From the NCBI GenBank assembly GCA_007121535.1, contig SKKK01000290.1:1-35975 (forward strand): 35,975 nucleotides of DNA, written 5' to 3'. Under the pieces are notes generated by a model. It had not been told where the DNA came from and ran no database searches. It saw only the letters and a list, made by a program, of their open reading frames with translations. A program made the translations under genes and the position numbers. The stretch is from Planctomycetaceae bacterium (GTDB taxonomy: Bacteria > Planctomycetota > Planctomycetia > Pirellulales > Pirellulaceae). Positions 17,531-25,750 of this stretch are shown piece after piece. Positions within the stretch are counted from its first letter, which is position 1. Every line of letters begins with the position of its first letter.

Positions 17531-18780
17531 TGCCGCCGAACTTCGTCACTGCAAGCGGTCAGGCTGCGGTACAGATCCAGGGCGGCGGGGAAGGGGGACA
17601 GGGCGCGGTCGAAGATGCCGAGGCTGTAGGCGATGGTCAGGCCGTAGTTGGTGATCGGGACGCCGGCGCTGCGGCAGCGGAGGATGCGGGAAAGCATCTC
17701 GCGCCGGTTCTGGACGCATGCGCCGCAATGGACGACCAAGTCGACGCCGGTCAGATCCGAGGGGAAATCGTGACCTTGATAGTGCTGGAAGTCCAGGTCC
17801 CCGCCGACGTATTGCCGCAACCAGCGGGGGACCTTCACGCGGCCGATGTCGTCACCGATCGGATGGTGCGTACAGGCTTCGCAGACCAGCACGCGGTCGC
17901 CGGGCCGCAGTCGGTCGATGGCCAACGCGCCGCGGACCAGTTCGACCAAGTCTCCCTTGTGCCGAGCAAATAGGATCGAAAACGAAGTCAGCTTGACGTC
18001 TGGCGGCGTGTCTGCGGCGACTTTCAGAAAGGCCTGCGAATCGGTGACCACCAGCGCCGGAGGATGTGTCAGCCGCCCCAACGCCGCCCGCAGTTCACGC
18101 TCTTTTACCACCAGACAACAGGCGTCGCTGTCCAACAGGTCGCGGATGGTCTGGACTTGCGGCAAGATCAAGCGACCTTTTGGTGCTTCCATGTCGATAG
18201 GCACCACCAACACGGCCAGCTCGCCGGGCGGCACCAGATCGCCGGCAATGCTGGGCGGATCTAGCAGACTGGCTGGCGTGGCACGGATCAACGCCTCACG
18301 CAGTTCCAACAGGCCCGCACCAGTGGTCGCTGCCGTTTCCACCAGGGGGACGCCCGCTGTGTGCAGACGCTGGCGTAATGCGGGCGGAGCGACGCCCAGG
18401 TCGCTCTGGTTGCTGACAACGATCACGGGGGTCTTCCGCGAGTTCAGTTCATCCACCAACTGCTCCTCGAAGTCGCTCCAGTCGCCCTGATTGCAAACGA
18501 GTACGGCCAAGTCGGTTCGGTCCAACACGGCGCGCGTCTTGGCCGCCCGCAACTCGCCCAACGCGCCTGTGTCGTCGATGCCGGCCGTATCGATGAACAG
18601 CACCGGGCCCAGCGGCAGCAGTTCCATCGGCTTTTCCACCGGGTCCGTCGTCGTGCCGGCGATGGCCGAGACGATCGACACATCCTGGCGCGTCAACGCG
18701 TTCAACAGCGAACTCTTGCCGACGTTCCGTCGGCCGAACAGGGCGATGTGCAGTCGATTTCCTCGCGGCGTGCGTTGCAT
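17527..18780 (-). CDS. hydF: [FeFe]-hydrogenase H-cluster maturation GTPase HydF
   Basis: HydF is the scaffold on which the diiron subcluster of the H-cluster is assembled before transfer to HydA. The 417-residue product has a GTPase domain with P-loop GRRNVGKSS (16-24), DTAG (64-67) and NQSD (124-127, usual NKxD with Gln instead of Lys), then a dimerisation region, then the cluster-binding domain with Cys303-Thr-His305 and His351-Cys352-x2-Cys355, matching the family pattern CxH...HCxxC. It is the last gene of hydG-aspA-hydF, 18 bases after aspA. Its stop overlaps that of the convergent activator gene by the four bases CTAG, leaving no room for a terminator. Confidence 0.97.
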   Translation of the reverse strand: MQRTPRGNRLHIALFGRRNVGKSSLLNALTRQDVSIVSAIAGTTTDPVEKPMELLPLGPVLFIDTAGIDDTGALGELRAAKTRAVLDRTDLAVLVCNQGDWSDFEEQLVDELNSRKTPVIVVSNQSDLGVAPPALRQRLHTAGVPLVETAATTGAGLLELREALIRATPASLLDPPSIAGDLVPPGELAVLVVPIDMEAPKGRLILPQVQTIRDLLDSDACCLVVKERELRAALGRLTHPPALVVTDSQAFLKVAADTPPDVKLTSFSILFARHKGDLVELVRGALAIDRLRPGDRVLVCEACTHHPIGDDIGRVKVPRWLRQYVGGDLDFQHYQGHDFPSDLTGVDLVVHCGACVQNRREMLSRILRCRSAGVPITNYGLTIAYSLGIFDRALSPFPAALDLYRSLTACSDEVRRH

Positions 18781-18798
18781 ACTTCCATTTTCCTGTCG

Positions 18799-20217
18799 TC
18801 AGAAAGTGTGAGACACGTGGACGGAGCCGAGCCGCGTGACGGCGTCGGGCGCGACAGCCTGGTCGAATTGCTCGGCGGTCAGCAGCCCCTGTTCCAGGAC
18901 AACCTGACGCACGGTCTTGCCTTCCGCTTCAGCGGTGCGTGCCACAGCTTCGGCCGCCTGATAGCCGATCCGGTCCACCAGCGCCGTCACGGTCGCCGTA
19001 GCAGCATCGACCGCGCGGCGACAGCGTGATTCGTCGGCCGTGATCCCTCGCACACAATGCTGGACCAAAATCTGGCAGGCGTTCCGGGCCAAGTCCAGAC
19101 TGGTCAGCAGGCTGTCGGCGATCAGGGGCAGGAACTGATTGAGTTCCAGATTGCCCAGCGAAGCGGCACTGGTCAAGGCCTGGTCGTGGGCCACGATGGA
19201 CAAGGCAGCTTGGCACACCGCCTCAGGGATCACCGGATTCACCTTGCCGGGCATGATCGACGAACCGGCTTGGCGCGGCGGCAAGGTGATCTCGCCCAGG
19301 CCGGCCACCGGACCGGACGACAACAGCCGCAGGTCGTTGCTGACCTTCAGCAGGCTGCTGGCCAACGCCCGCAACATGCCGCTGACTTCGACGAACACGT
19401 CCGCGTTTTGTGTGGCATCGATCAGATTTTCCGATCGAGCCACACCCAGGCCGGTGAGCTGTTGCAGATGATCGACCACGCGGAAGATGAACTGTCGCGG
19501 CGCGCCCAGCCCCGTGCCGATGGCCGTGCCGCCCAGGTTGACGACGCGCAACCGTTCCTCGCATTTGTAGATCCTCCAGCGGTCGCGGGCAAAGGCTTCG
19601 GCGTAGGCTCCCATGCTGCGGCCCAGTGTCGTGAGCACCGCGTCTTGCAGTTGAGTCCGGCCGACTTTGACCACGTGGGCCAGCTCGCGTTCCTTGTGCT
19701 GAAAGGCATCGACCAGGGCGATCACGTCCCGTTCCAGCAGCCGGAACTGACCGATGGCTGCCACGCGCAGCGCCGTCGGATACGTGTCGTTGGTCGATTG
19801 GTGCAGGTTCACGTCGCGCAGAGGATGCAGCGTGTCGTAATCGCCCAGGGGCCGGCCGAGCTGCTGCAGGGCGCGGTTGGCAAGCACCTCGTTGACATTC
19901 ATGTTGGTCGACGTGCCGGCACCACCCTGCAGGGCATCGACGATCACGTGTTGGTCCAATCGCCCGTCGGCCATATCCTGGCAGGCGGCTTCCAGGGCCG
20001 CGAACTTGTCGCCGTCGGGCCACGCGCCCAGTTCCTGGTTGGTCCGGGCACAGGCCAGCTTGACCCAGCCGTAGGCGTGAACCAAGTGCCGGCTGACCGG
20101 TCGTCCGCTGAGCGGAAAGTTCTCAACAGCTCGCTGTGTGTGAATTCCGTACAACGCATCGGCCGGAACGGGCAACTGTCCCAGCAGATCGGTTTCGATG
20201 CGGTAATTGGTGGACAT
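18799..20217 (-). CDS. aspA: Aspartate ammonia-lyase within the hydrogenase maturation operon
   Basis: 472 residues of the aspartase/fumarase superfamily: GTSTNMNVNEVLANRAL (101-117), HQSTNDTYPTA (139-149) and the signature GSSIMPGKVNP (318-328) containing the catalytic-loop Ser. The reaction is aspartate to fumarate plus ammonia. The ATG at 20215-20217 (MSTNYRIETDLLG) is the start; the frame extends upstream to 20490 but that part lies in the hydG 3' end and has no family similarity. It sits between hydG and hydF, and I recall such a lyase gene recurring in [FeFe]-hydrogenase maturation clusters in other bacteria. A role in providing nitrogen for the bridging dithiomethylamine ligand is an inference from context. 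A fumarase activity cannot be wholly excluded. Confidence 0.9.
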   Translation of the reverse strand: MSTNYRIETDLLGQLPVPADALYGIHTQRAVENFPLSGRPVSRHLVHAYGWVKLACARTNQELGAWPDGDKFAALEAACQDMADGRLDQHVIVDALQGGAGTSTNMNVNEVLANRALQQLGRPLGDYDTLHPLRDVNLHQSTNDTYPTALRVAAIGQFRLLERDVIALVDAFQHKERELAHVVKVGRTQLQDAVLTTLGRSMGAYAEAFARDRWRIYKCEERLRVVNLGGTAIGTGLGAPRQFIFRVVDHLQQLTGLGVARSENLIDATQNADVFVEVSGMLRALASSLLKVSNDLRLLSSGPVAGLGEITLPPRQAGSSIMPGKVNPVIPEAVCQAALSIVAHDQALTSAASLGNLELNQFLPLIADSLLTSLDLARNACQILVQHCVRGITADESRCRRAVDAATATVTALVDRIGYQAAEAVARTAEAEGKTVRQVVLEQGLLTAEQFDQAVAPDAVTRLGSVHVSHTF

Positions 20218-20300
20218 TGGCGTCTGGTGGTAACTCGTTTCAACGGACAAGTGAAAGACTGAGTGAACAGTAGGTGTCGGACTCAGTTTGGTAGCACGCG

Positions 20301-21737
20301 TCAATAAAACAAATCTCGGTCTTGCGTGGTGACGATCCGCTGCAGACGACGTTCCAACTCTTGTTTGCGTTGGCCGTCGGGCATCGCGGCCAGGCCGTCT
20401 TGGATTAGCCGTTCGCCCAATCGTCGCGTGGCGGGCGAAGCGTAATCGATCAGGTACTCTTGCAAGGTGGTCAAGGCGTTTGGCGTACACAGCCGCTCGA
20501 TAAAGCCCGGAACGGCGAACTCCATGAACTGTTCACCGGTGCGGCCCAATCGGTAACAAGCCGTACAGAAACTGGGGATGTAACCGTCGGCCAGCAATTG
20601 CGCCACCACCTGGTCCAACGTTCGCACGTCGCCCAGTTCGAACTGCTCGCGCTCGCACACCTGCTGTTGAGCGTCGCCGGCTTCGGTGTATCCGCCCAGC
20701 TCGATACGGCTGCCCGCGTCGATCTGCGACACTCCGAAGCCCAGCAACTCCTGTCGCACCTCGGGCGATTCGCGCGCGGTCAAGATCATGCCCGTATAAG
20801 GCACGCTCAGCCGCAAGATCGCGACCAGCCGCTTGAAATCATCGTCGCCGACCAGCCAGCGGTCGTCCAGATGCACGCCGGACGCCGGACGCAGCCGCGG
20901 GAAACTGATCGTGTGCGGGCCACAGTCGAATTTGGCCATCAAGTGCCGCGAGTGGCTCACCAGCCCGAGCACTTCGAAACGCCAGTCGTACAGTCCGAAC
21001 AGCGCCCCGATCCCGACGTCGTCACAGCCGCTTTCGTAGGCGCGGTCCAACGCATCCAGCCGCCACAAGTAGTCCGATTTCCTCGTGCCCATCGGATGGA
21101 CCTTTGCGTACGTGGCGTGATGATACGTCTCCTGGAACACCTGGTAGGTTCCGATCCCGGCCTCTTTCACGATGCGAAAGCCGTCGTGATCCTGCGGCGC
21201 TGCGTTGATATTCACCCGGCGGATCTCGCCTTGGCCGTCCTTCACCGCGTAGACGGCGTGTACCGTGTCCGCGATGAACTCGGGCGAATACCGAGCGTGT
21301 TCGCCGAACACCAGGATCAGCCGCTTGTGCCCCTTTCGCTCCAAGGCCGTGACCTGGGCTTGGATCTCGGATGAATCGAGCGTGCGGCGGATCGCGGCCT
21401 GGTTCCGCGAGCGGAAACCGCAGTAGGTGCAATCGTTCACGCAGTAGTTGCCGATGTACAGCGGCGCGAACAGCACGATGCGGTTACCGTAGACATCGCG
21501 TTTGAGTTGCCGGGCGGCGGCAAAGATCTCTTCGATCAGTTCCGGCGACGTCGCGTTCAACAGCACGGCCGTCTCCGCCTCGGTCAGCGGCTGCTTGGCC
21601 AAGCTCTTGGCGATCACGTCGCGAACCGCCGCCGCATCGGCCGGGCAGTCCAGCAGGTCTTGCAAGGCGCAATCGTTGATGAAATCGCAGGCACCATCGC
21701 TGAGCCGTGGGCCGGCGGTCGGCAGGGGTATCGTCAT
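20301..21737 (-). CDS. hydG: [FeFe]-hydrogenase maturation radical SAM tyrosine lyase HydG
   Basis: HydG cleaves tyrosine to supply the CO and CN ligands of the H-cluster as an Fe(CO)2(CN)-cysteine synthon. The 478-residue product has the radical SAM motif Cys99-x3-Cys103-x2-Cys106 (YCVNDCTYCGF) and the C-terminal CTAC (Cys391, Cys394) that belongs to the second, five-iron cluster and distinguishes HydG from ThiH. Family segments FQETYHHATYAKVHP and GIGALFGLYDWRFE are intact. The ATG at 21735-21737 fits a sigma-54 transcript starting about 30 bases upstream; a longer frame to 21806 would overlap that promoter. It is the first gene of hydG-aspA-hydF. Confidence 0.97.
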   Translation of the reverse strand: MTIPLPTAGPRLSDGACDFINDCALQDLLDCPADAAAVRDVIAKSLAKQPLTEAETAVLLNATSPELIEEIFAAARQLKRDVYGNRIVLFAPLYIGNYCVNDCTYCGFRSRNQAAIRRTLDSSEIQAQVTALERKGHKRLILVFGEHARYSPEFIADTVHAVYAVKDGQGEIRRVNINAAPQDHDGFRIVKEAGIGTYQVFQETYHHATYAKVHPMGTRKSDYLWRLDALDRAYESGCDDVGIGALFGLYDWRFEVLGLVSHSRHLMAKFDCGPHTISFPRLRPASGVHLDDRWLVGDDDFKRLVAILRLSVPYTGMILTARESPEVRQELLGFGVSQIDAGSRIELGGYTEAGDAQQQVCEREQFELGDVRTLDQVVAQLLADGYIPSFCTACYRLGRTGEQFMEFAVPGFIERLCTPNALTTLQEYLIDYASPATRRLGERLIQDGLAAMPDGQRKQELERRLQRIVTTQDRDLFY

Positions 21738-21778
21738 GATCTTACTCGGTTTCTTGGAGTTTGTTTTCGTTGAAGTTG

Positions 21779-21793
21779 GCAAACGGCGTGCCA
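21779..21793 (-). promoter_or_regulatory. Sigma-54 (-24/-12) promoter of hydG-aspA-hydF
   Basis: On the minus strand the sequence is TGGCACGCCGTTTGC, an exact match to TGGCACG-N4-TTGC with the correct distance between the GG and GC elements. Transcription would start near 21767, about 30 bases before the hydG ATG. The presence of two sigma-54 activators in the same island supports it. Confidence 0.85.
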
Positions 21794-21807
21794 GGTAAAC
21801 AAGCATA

Positions 21808-21822
21808 GCAAATCCTGTGCCG
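21808..21822 (-). promoter_or_regulatory. Second, weaker sigma-54 promoter candidate before hydG
   Basis: CGGCACAGGATTTGC on the minus strand differs from consensus only in the first base and keeps GG/GC spacing. It lies 29 bases upstream of the perfect copy on the same strand, so it could be a tandem promoter or a non-productive sigma-54 holoenzyme site. Confidence 0.5.
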
Positions 21823-21872
21823 AACGGGATTATCCAATCGTTCGGACGCGGCTCGGGCAGTTTATTTCGGTT

Positions 21873-21983
21873 GCGGGCGTCAGCCCGCTTTGGAGCCTTT
21901 GGCTGTTAGATGCACATACGGTGCGCGCGTCTTTGTAGGTTGGGACTTTGTCCCGACCGGGTCGGGTCAGAGACCCAACCTAC
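21873..21983. repeat. Cluster of intergenic hairpin repeats
   Basis: Two units. First, GCGGGC-gtca-GCCCGC (21873-21888). Second, a larger hairpin with outer arms GTAGGTTGGG (21935-21944) and CCCAACCTAC (21974-21983), enclosing smaller palindromes GGGAC-ttt-GTCCC and CCCGAC-cgg-GTCGGG. They resemble dispersed intergenic repeats rather than coding DNA, and lie between the Uma2-type gene and the hydG promoters. Confidence 0.65.
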
Positions 21984-22031
21984 GTCGGTTGCACCTGGAC
22001 GCCGCGTTAGGATCGGCAAATCAATCATTAA

Positions 22032-22173
22032 GCGGCACGGCGCTAGCCGCCGGTAAGTGAGCGGCATGGCGCTAGCCGCCGGTAAGTGAGCGGCATGGCG
22101 CTAGCCGCCGGTAAGTGAGCGGCATGGCGCTAGCCACCGGTGGCCTCCCGAACCGGCGGCTAGCGCCGTGCCG
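22032..22173. repeat. Tandem 29-base repeats with CTAG-centred palindromes plus an inverted copy
   Basis: Three full 29-base units start at 22032, 22061 and 22090 and a shortened fourth at 22119; each reads GCGGCAYGGCGCTAGCCGCC followed by GGTAAGTGA. An inverted copy (22153-22173, CCGGCGGCTAGCGCCGTGCCG) can pair with any of them to make a strong hairpin. A related hairpin recurs at 35820-35866. There are no unique spacers, so it is not CRISPR. It sits just after the 3' end of the Uma2-type gene and could help end its transcript. Confidence 0.85.
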
Positions 22174-22211
22174 ATCACCCGAAAACACAACCGTAATTTT
22201 TCTGCGGATCT

Positions 22212-22874
22212 TTACCCGCCCACGGCTTCCGCGAACAGGCGGCGCAGCGACAATTCGAATCCGGGCAAGACGGGTTCGCCGCACAGACTGCCGTCCTCAC
22301 CGATCGCGTCGCACTGCTGCTCGCCCGTGTACGAGCGGGCCGTTCGTGTCTGAGGATCGATGTACCAAACCAGCCGGACGCCGGAGGCAAAGTATTCTTG
22401 CAACTTGCGGTCCAATTCTGCGGCGGTATTTCCCGAGGAAAGCACCTCGACGGCCAAGTCCGGAGCTACGGGCAGAATCGGGTAGTCTGCCAGCCGTCGA
22501 TTTCCCAGCCGCTCCCAACTCACGAACGACACGTCCGGAACGCGAACCTGTCGTGGCTGGATCCGCAACAAGCCGTCCGGTCCCAACAGCACGCCCATTC
22601 TGTGCTCTTGCAGGTACATCTTCAAGAAGAAGGACAAGGTGATCGCCACCGCCGATTCGTAGCTCCCCATCGCCTTCTCCACCAGGACGCGATCGATCAA
22701 CTCGCAGATTCTGCCCGTACGCGCTTCGGCCTGTTCGGCATCTTGTTCGGTTGCCGTGCCGGGCGCGGGGCACATGCGGATTCTCTCCGGCGGGATGCCG
22801 CCGAGTTGCTCGAGCAAATCGGCGACAGTCTCGACGCTCGACGAGTGCGAAGATGGTGCGGTCGCAACGGTCAT
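22212..22874 (-). CDS. Uma2-family (DUF820) putative endonuclease
   Basis: The 220-residue product starts at ATG 22872-22874, with TAGGGA nine bases upstream. The sequence has the family's typical order: an N-terminal region with ICELIDRVLVEKAMGSYES, then the PD-(D/E)XK-like core RVPDVSFVSWERL...APDLAVEVLSSGNT and the helix ELDRKLQEYFASGVRLVWYID. Uma2 proteins are predicted PD-(D/E)XK nucleases of unknown function, abundant in planctomycetes and cyanobacteria. It lies between hydE and hydG on the same strand, has a likely promoter of its own and is bounded by repeats, so it looks like an insertion into the hyd region rather than a hydrogenase gene. Confidence 0.85.
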   Translation of the reverse strand: MTVATAPSSHSSSVETVADLLEQLGGIPPERIRMCPAPGTATEQDAEQAEARTGRICELIDRVLVEKAMGSYESAVAITLSFFLKMYLQEHRMGVLLGPDGLLRIQPRQVRVPDVSFVSWERLGNRRLADYPILPVAPDLAVEVLSSGNTAAELDRKLQEYFASGVRLVWYIDPQTRTARSYTGEQQCDAIGEDGSLCGEPVLPGFELSLRRLFAEAVGG

Positions 22875-22919
22875 CAACTGGGTTCCCTACTGCTCGGCTC
22901 CGGCTATCCAAGATTACTG

Positions 22920-22948
22920 ATTCTAGTGGCGTTGACATCCGGCGACAA
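22920..22948 (-). promoter_or_regulatory. Candidate sigma-70 promoter for the Uma2-type gene
   Basis: TTGTCG (22943-22948), 17 bases, TAGAAT (22920-22925) on the minus strand, between the hydE stop and the Uma2 start, with a leader of about 40 bases. Confidence 0.45.
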
Positions 22949-22966
22949 TGGGTTTCTTGGGGAACG

Positions 22967-24031
22967 TCACGTGGTTGTGGGAGTTTGTCGATGAATCGCG
23001 TTGGGCGAATCGCCGCGGCCTTGGCCCACGCGGCGGTCGATGGCGGCGATGCGCACGCCAAGACACGTGTGGCAGGCGTCGCTGGTCTCTCGTACGCACG
23101 CTTTGTCCGGATAGATCTCGTACAAGGCCCGGTATTCGGGCGGCGTCAAATTGGGCATGACCACGTTGGCGCCGCGGGCCAGTCCCAGCTCGCGCCCGCG
23201 GGCTCGGTTGAGCGTAGCCAAAGCCGTCGTGCTGGGGATATTGGCTCGCGGGCACACCAGCCGCGCCAGGGCGATCACCTTGTAGGTCATCAATTCGCTT
23301 CCCGGAACTTGATCGTCGAAAGTGTCTGCCAGACCCGGGGCGCCCAGCGGCGTTGCCGGGTGCGGCAGGAAGGGCCCTACGCCGATCATGTCCAAATCCA
23401 ACTCGCCAAACCATTGGATGTCGCGGGCGAGGTCCTCGTAGGACTGGCCGGGGATGCCGATCATCACGCCGCTGCCGATCTCGTAACCCATTTCCCGCAG
23501 GCGCGGCAGCAGGCCCAAGCGATCCGAAACGCGGCTGGGCGACGAGGGATGAATGCGGTCGTACAACGGGCGGTTCGAGGTCTCGAAGCGCAACAGGTAG
23601 CGGTCCGCGCCTGCGGCACGCCAGTCGAGCAGCTCCTGTTCCGAGCGCTCGCCCAAACTGAGCGTCACGGCCAGCGGCGTTTCGCTCTTGATCCGGCGGA
23701 CCAGTCCGGCGACCCATTCCCGCGTCAATCCCGGGTCTTCCCCGGCTTGCAGGACCACCGTGCCGTAGCCGAAATCCACCGCCTGTCGCACGCAAGCCAT
23801 GATTTCATCTTCGCTCAGCCGATAGCGAGTCAACGCGGCGTTCGAAACGCGCAGCCCGCAATACGCACAGCGGGAACTGCAATAGTTCGAAATCTCGACC
23901 AGCCCCCGCAAATGGACCTCGTCGCCCGCGTATCGCTTGCGCAGCCGGTCCGCCGCTTGCCAGAGCTGGTCAAGACGCGAGGCGTCTTGTTCGCGGAGCC
24001 AGGACAGGATTTCGGTGAAGCTCAGTGGCAT
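22967..24031 (-). CDS. hydE: [FeFe]-hydrogenase maturation radical SAM protein HydE
   Basis: HydE is the radical SAM enzyme that processes the HydG-made iron synthon on the way to the diiron subcluster. The 354-residue product has Cys51-x3-Cys55-x2-Cys58 (YCSSRCAYCGL) and family segments TVVLQAGEDPGL, RFETSNRPLYDRIHP and GIPGQSYEDLA. The C-terminal KACVRETSDACHTC keeps the C-x7-C-x2-C site of the optional second Fe-S cluster known from Thermotoga HydE. It follows the receiver-kinase hybrid gene after only 3 bases, so it is the last gene of the long operon that begins at hydC, apart from hydG and hydF. Confidence 0.97.
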   Translation of the reverse strand: MPLSFTEILSWLREQDASRLDQLWQAADRLRKRYAGDEVHLRGLVEISNYCSSRCAYCGLRVSNAALTRYRLSEDEIMACVRQAVDFGYGTVVLQAGEDPGLTREWVAGLVRRIKSETPLAVTLSLGERSEQELLDWRAAGADRYLLRFETSNRPLYDRIHPSSPSRVSDRLGLLPRLREMGYEIGSGVMIGIPGQSYEDLARDIQWFGELDLDMIGVGPFLPHPATPLGAPGLADTFDDQVPGSELMTYKVIALARLVCPRANIPSTTALATLNRARGRELGLARGANVVMPNLTPPEYRALYEIYPDKACVRETSDACHTCLGVRIAAIDRRVGQGRGDSPNAIHRQTPTTT

Positions 24032-24034
24032 GTT

Positions 24035-25240
24035 TTACGTCGTCGTTGGTACCTGGGAGTTGGCGGGCAGCGTGTTTTCGCCGCTCAAGCAAGGACTCGG
24101 GGTCGCCGGCTCGTCGGACCCTTGGTCGCGCAGTACGACGGTAAACGTGCTGCCCACACCGGCTTGGCTGGTCACCGTCGCGTCACCGTCGTACAAGCAG
24201 GCCAGCTTCTTGACGATGGAAAGCCCCAGGCCGCTTCCGAGGATATTCTGAGTCTTCTCGTTGCGAATCCGCACGAACTCGCCAAACAGCCGGTCGGCCT
24301 CTTCTTGCGTCAGGCCGATGCCAGTATCGACGACTGCGATCGTGACACGGTCGGCCTCGCGCGTCAAACGCACGTCCACTCGTCCTCCTTCGCGGTTGTA
24401 CTTGATCGCGTTGGAGATCAGATTGTTCAGGACCATCTCGATTTCGCCGCGATCGGCGACCATACGCACCCGTTCCGGCGCATCACAGGCGATTTCGATT
24501 CGCTTCGCCGCCGTCTCCGATGCAAAGGTTTCCAAAACGCCGTGTGCCAACGGGACCAGATCGACCGTCGCAAGCTGCCGCTGGCGTTGCCCGGATTCGA
24601 TGTGCGTCACGTCCAGCAGATCGGTCACGAGTTTTCGCATCCCTTCGATGCGATTCAGGCTGCGCTCGATGGCCTCGACGTAGTCAGGCAACCGATCTCC
24701 CAATCGCCCCTCTTGCAGTAGCCGAAGGTAGCCCTCCACCGCGTTCAACGGTGCCTTCAGTTCGTGCCCTAGCACGCGAATGAACTGGAATCTTACCTGG
24801 CGTTTCTCTTCGGCCAGTTTTCGCGCTTGCTTGGCAAGCGCCAGTCGCGCGGCCGCTTTGCGGGTGGTGTTTCTCAACTCGTCGGGCGTAAAAGGCTTGG
24901 CCAGGAAATCGTAGGCTCCCCGCTTTGTGGCCTGGACCGCCGTCTCGATCGAGGCATAAGCCGTGATCATGATCGTCAGCATCTCGGATTGCAGACCGCG
25001 CGTCGCGTTCAAGACTTCCAGTCCGCTCATGCCGGGCATTTTGTGATCCAGGAACAGGATGTCGGGCCGCGAAGCACGGATCTTTTCCAAAGCAGCTTCG
25101 CCACAGTCTGCCTCCTCGACAGCAAACCCGATCGTCTCTTCCACGTCCGGGACCTGCACGGTAAAGTCACGCAGAGTTCGAGCCACGCCCAAACGCATGC
25201 CTAATTCGTCGTCGGTTACCAGTACTCGCAGGATATCCAT
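24035..25240 (-). CDS. Receiver-histidine kinase hybrid (REC-HisKA-HATPase)
   Basis: 401 residues without membrane segments. The N-terminal receiver has Asp10-Asp11, phosphorylation site Asp65 (ILFLDHKMPG) and Lys115, and is followed by a coiled-coil linker, HisKA with VLGHELKAPLNAVEGY (His159), and HATPase with N-box NNLISNAIKYN, VDTGIGL and GSGLGLSIVKK. A receiver in front of a kinase core suggests its activity is set by phosphotransfer from another kinase, here most simply the hydrogenase-like sensor kinase encoded two genes upstream. It is 17 bases downstream of the lone receiver gene and 3 bases upstream of hydE, so it is cotranscribed with the hydrogenase. Confidence 0.92.
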   Translation of the reverse strand: MDILRVLVTDDELGMRLGVARTLRDFTVQVPDVEETIGFAVEEADCGEAALEKIRASRPDILFLDHKMPGMSGLEVLNATRGLQSEMLTIMITAYASIETAVQATKRGAYDFLAKPFTPDELRNTTRKAAARLALAKQARKLAEEKRQVRFQFIRVLGHELKAPLNAVEGYLRLLQEGRLGDRLPDYVEAIERSLNRIEGMRKLVTDLLDVTHIESGQRQRQLATVDLVPLAHGVLETFASETAAKRIEIACDAPERVRMVADRGEIEMVLNNLISNAIKYNREGGRVDVRLTREADRVTIAVVDTGIGLTQEEADRLFGEFVRIRNEKTQNILGSGLGLSIVKKLACLYDGDATVTSQAGVGSTFTVVLRDQGSDEPATPSPCLSGENTLPANSQVPTTT

Positions 25241-25257
25241 AGCGTATTGTTTCTAGG

Positions 25258-25695
25258 TCAGGACATCGCGCCTGCCGTCTCGGTCGTTGTCACCTTGCCA
25301 GGCATCAGCCGGTCGATTTCGCTCAGCAGTTGCTCGAATCGAATCGGCTTGGCCAACAGAGCGTCTGCGGCAATCCAGGCGCGGTCGTTGTCGGTGGCTA
25401 GGGCAAAATCCAGTCCCGTCTCGCTGACGATCGACGTGACCAGGATCAATGGAATTTTAGGCGCCACTTTACGGATGTGGTAGCACAGCGTAAAGCCCGT
25501 ATCCGGATTGTCCATCATCACGTCGATCACCGCCAAGTCGGGATGCCGCTCGGCCAATCTCCGCTTGGCATCTGACTCGCCGACGGCCGTCACGACGTCG
25601 AATCCAGCGGCTTCGAGCTGCACCTTCTGCTGCCAGAGGAAGTCACTGTCGTCGTCGACCAGCAATACAAGCGGTTTCGTGGGAGTTGTGGTCAT
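25258..25695 (-). CDS. Single-domain response regulator (receiver only)
   Basis: 145 residues, one receiver domain: acidic cluster Asp14-Asp16, likely phosphorylation site Asp58 (LAVIDVMM), Thr in LVTS and Lys in LLAKP. There is no output domain, so it is likely a phosphate shuttle or sink, or acts by protein contact. The start at 25693-25695 has AAGGAGA six bases upstream. It lies between the hydrogenase-like sensor kinase and the receiver-kinase hybrid, which fits a relay between the two. Confidence 0.92.
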   Translation of the reverse strand: MTTTPTKPLVLLVDDDSDFLWQQKVQLEAAGFDVVTAVGESDAKRRLAERHPDLAVIDVMMDNPDTGFTLCYHIRKVAPKIPLILVTSIVSETGLDFALATDNDRAWIAADALLAKPIRFEQLLSEIDRLMPGKVTTTETAGAMS

Positions 25696-25750
25696 CGGTT
25701 TCTCCTTGAATCTAGCCGGCTACGCCGGAATCTGAAGTCCTAATCTTTCA

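Noticed and set aside
20218-20490. N-terminal extension of AspA
   Set aside because: Only the frame is open; it overlaps the hydG 3' end and has no lyase similarity, and the aspartase N-terminus starts at MSTNYR.
22032-22140. CRISPR array
   Set aside because: The 29-base units follow each other directly with no unique spacers, and no cas genes are present.
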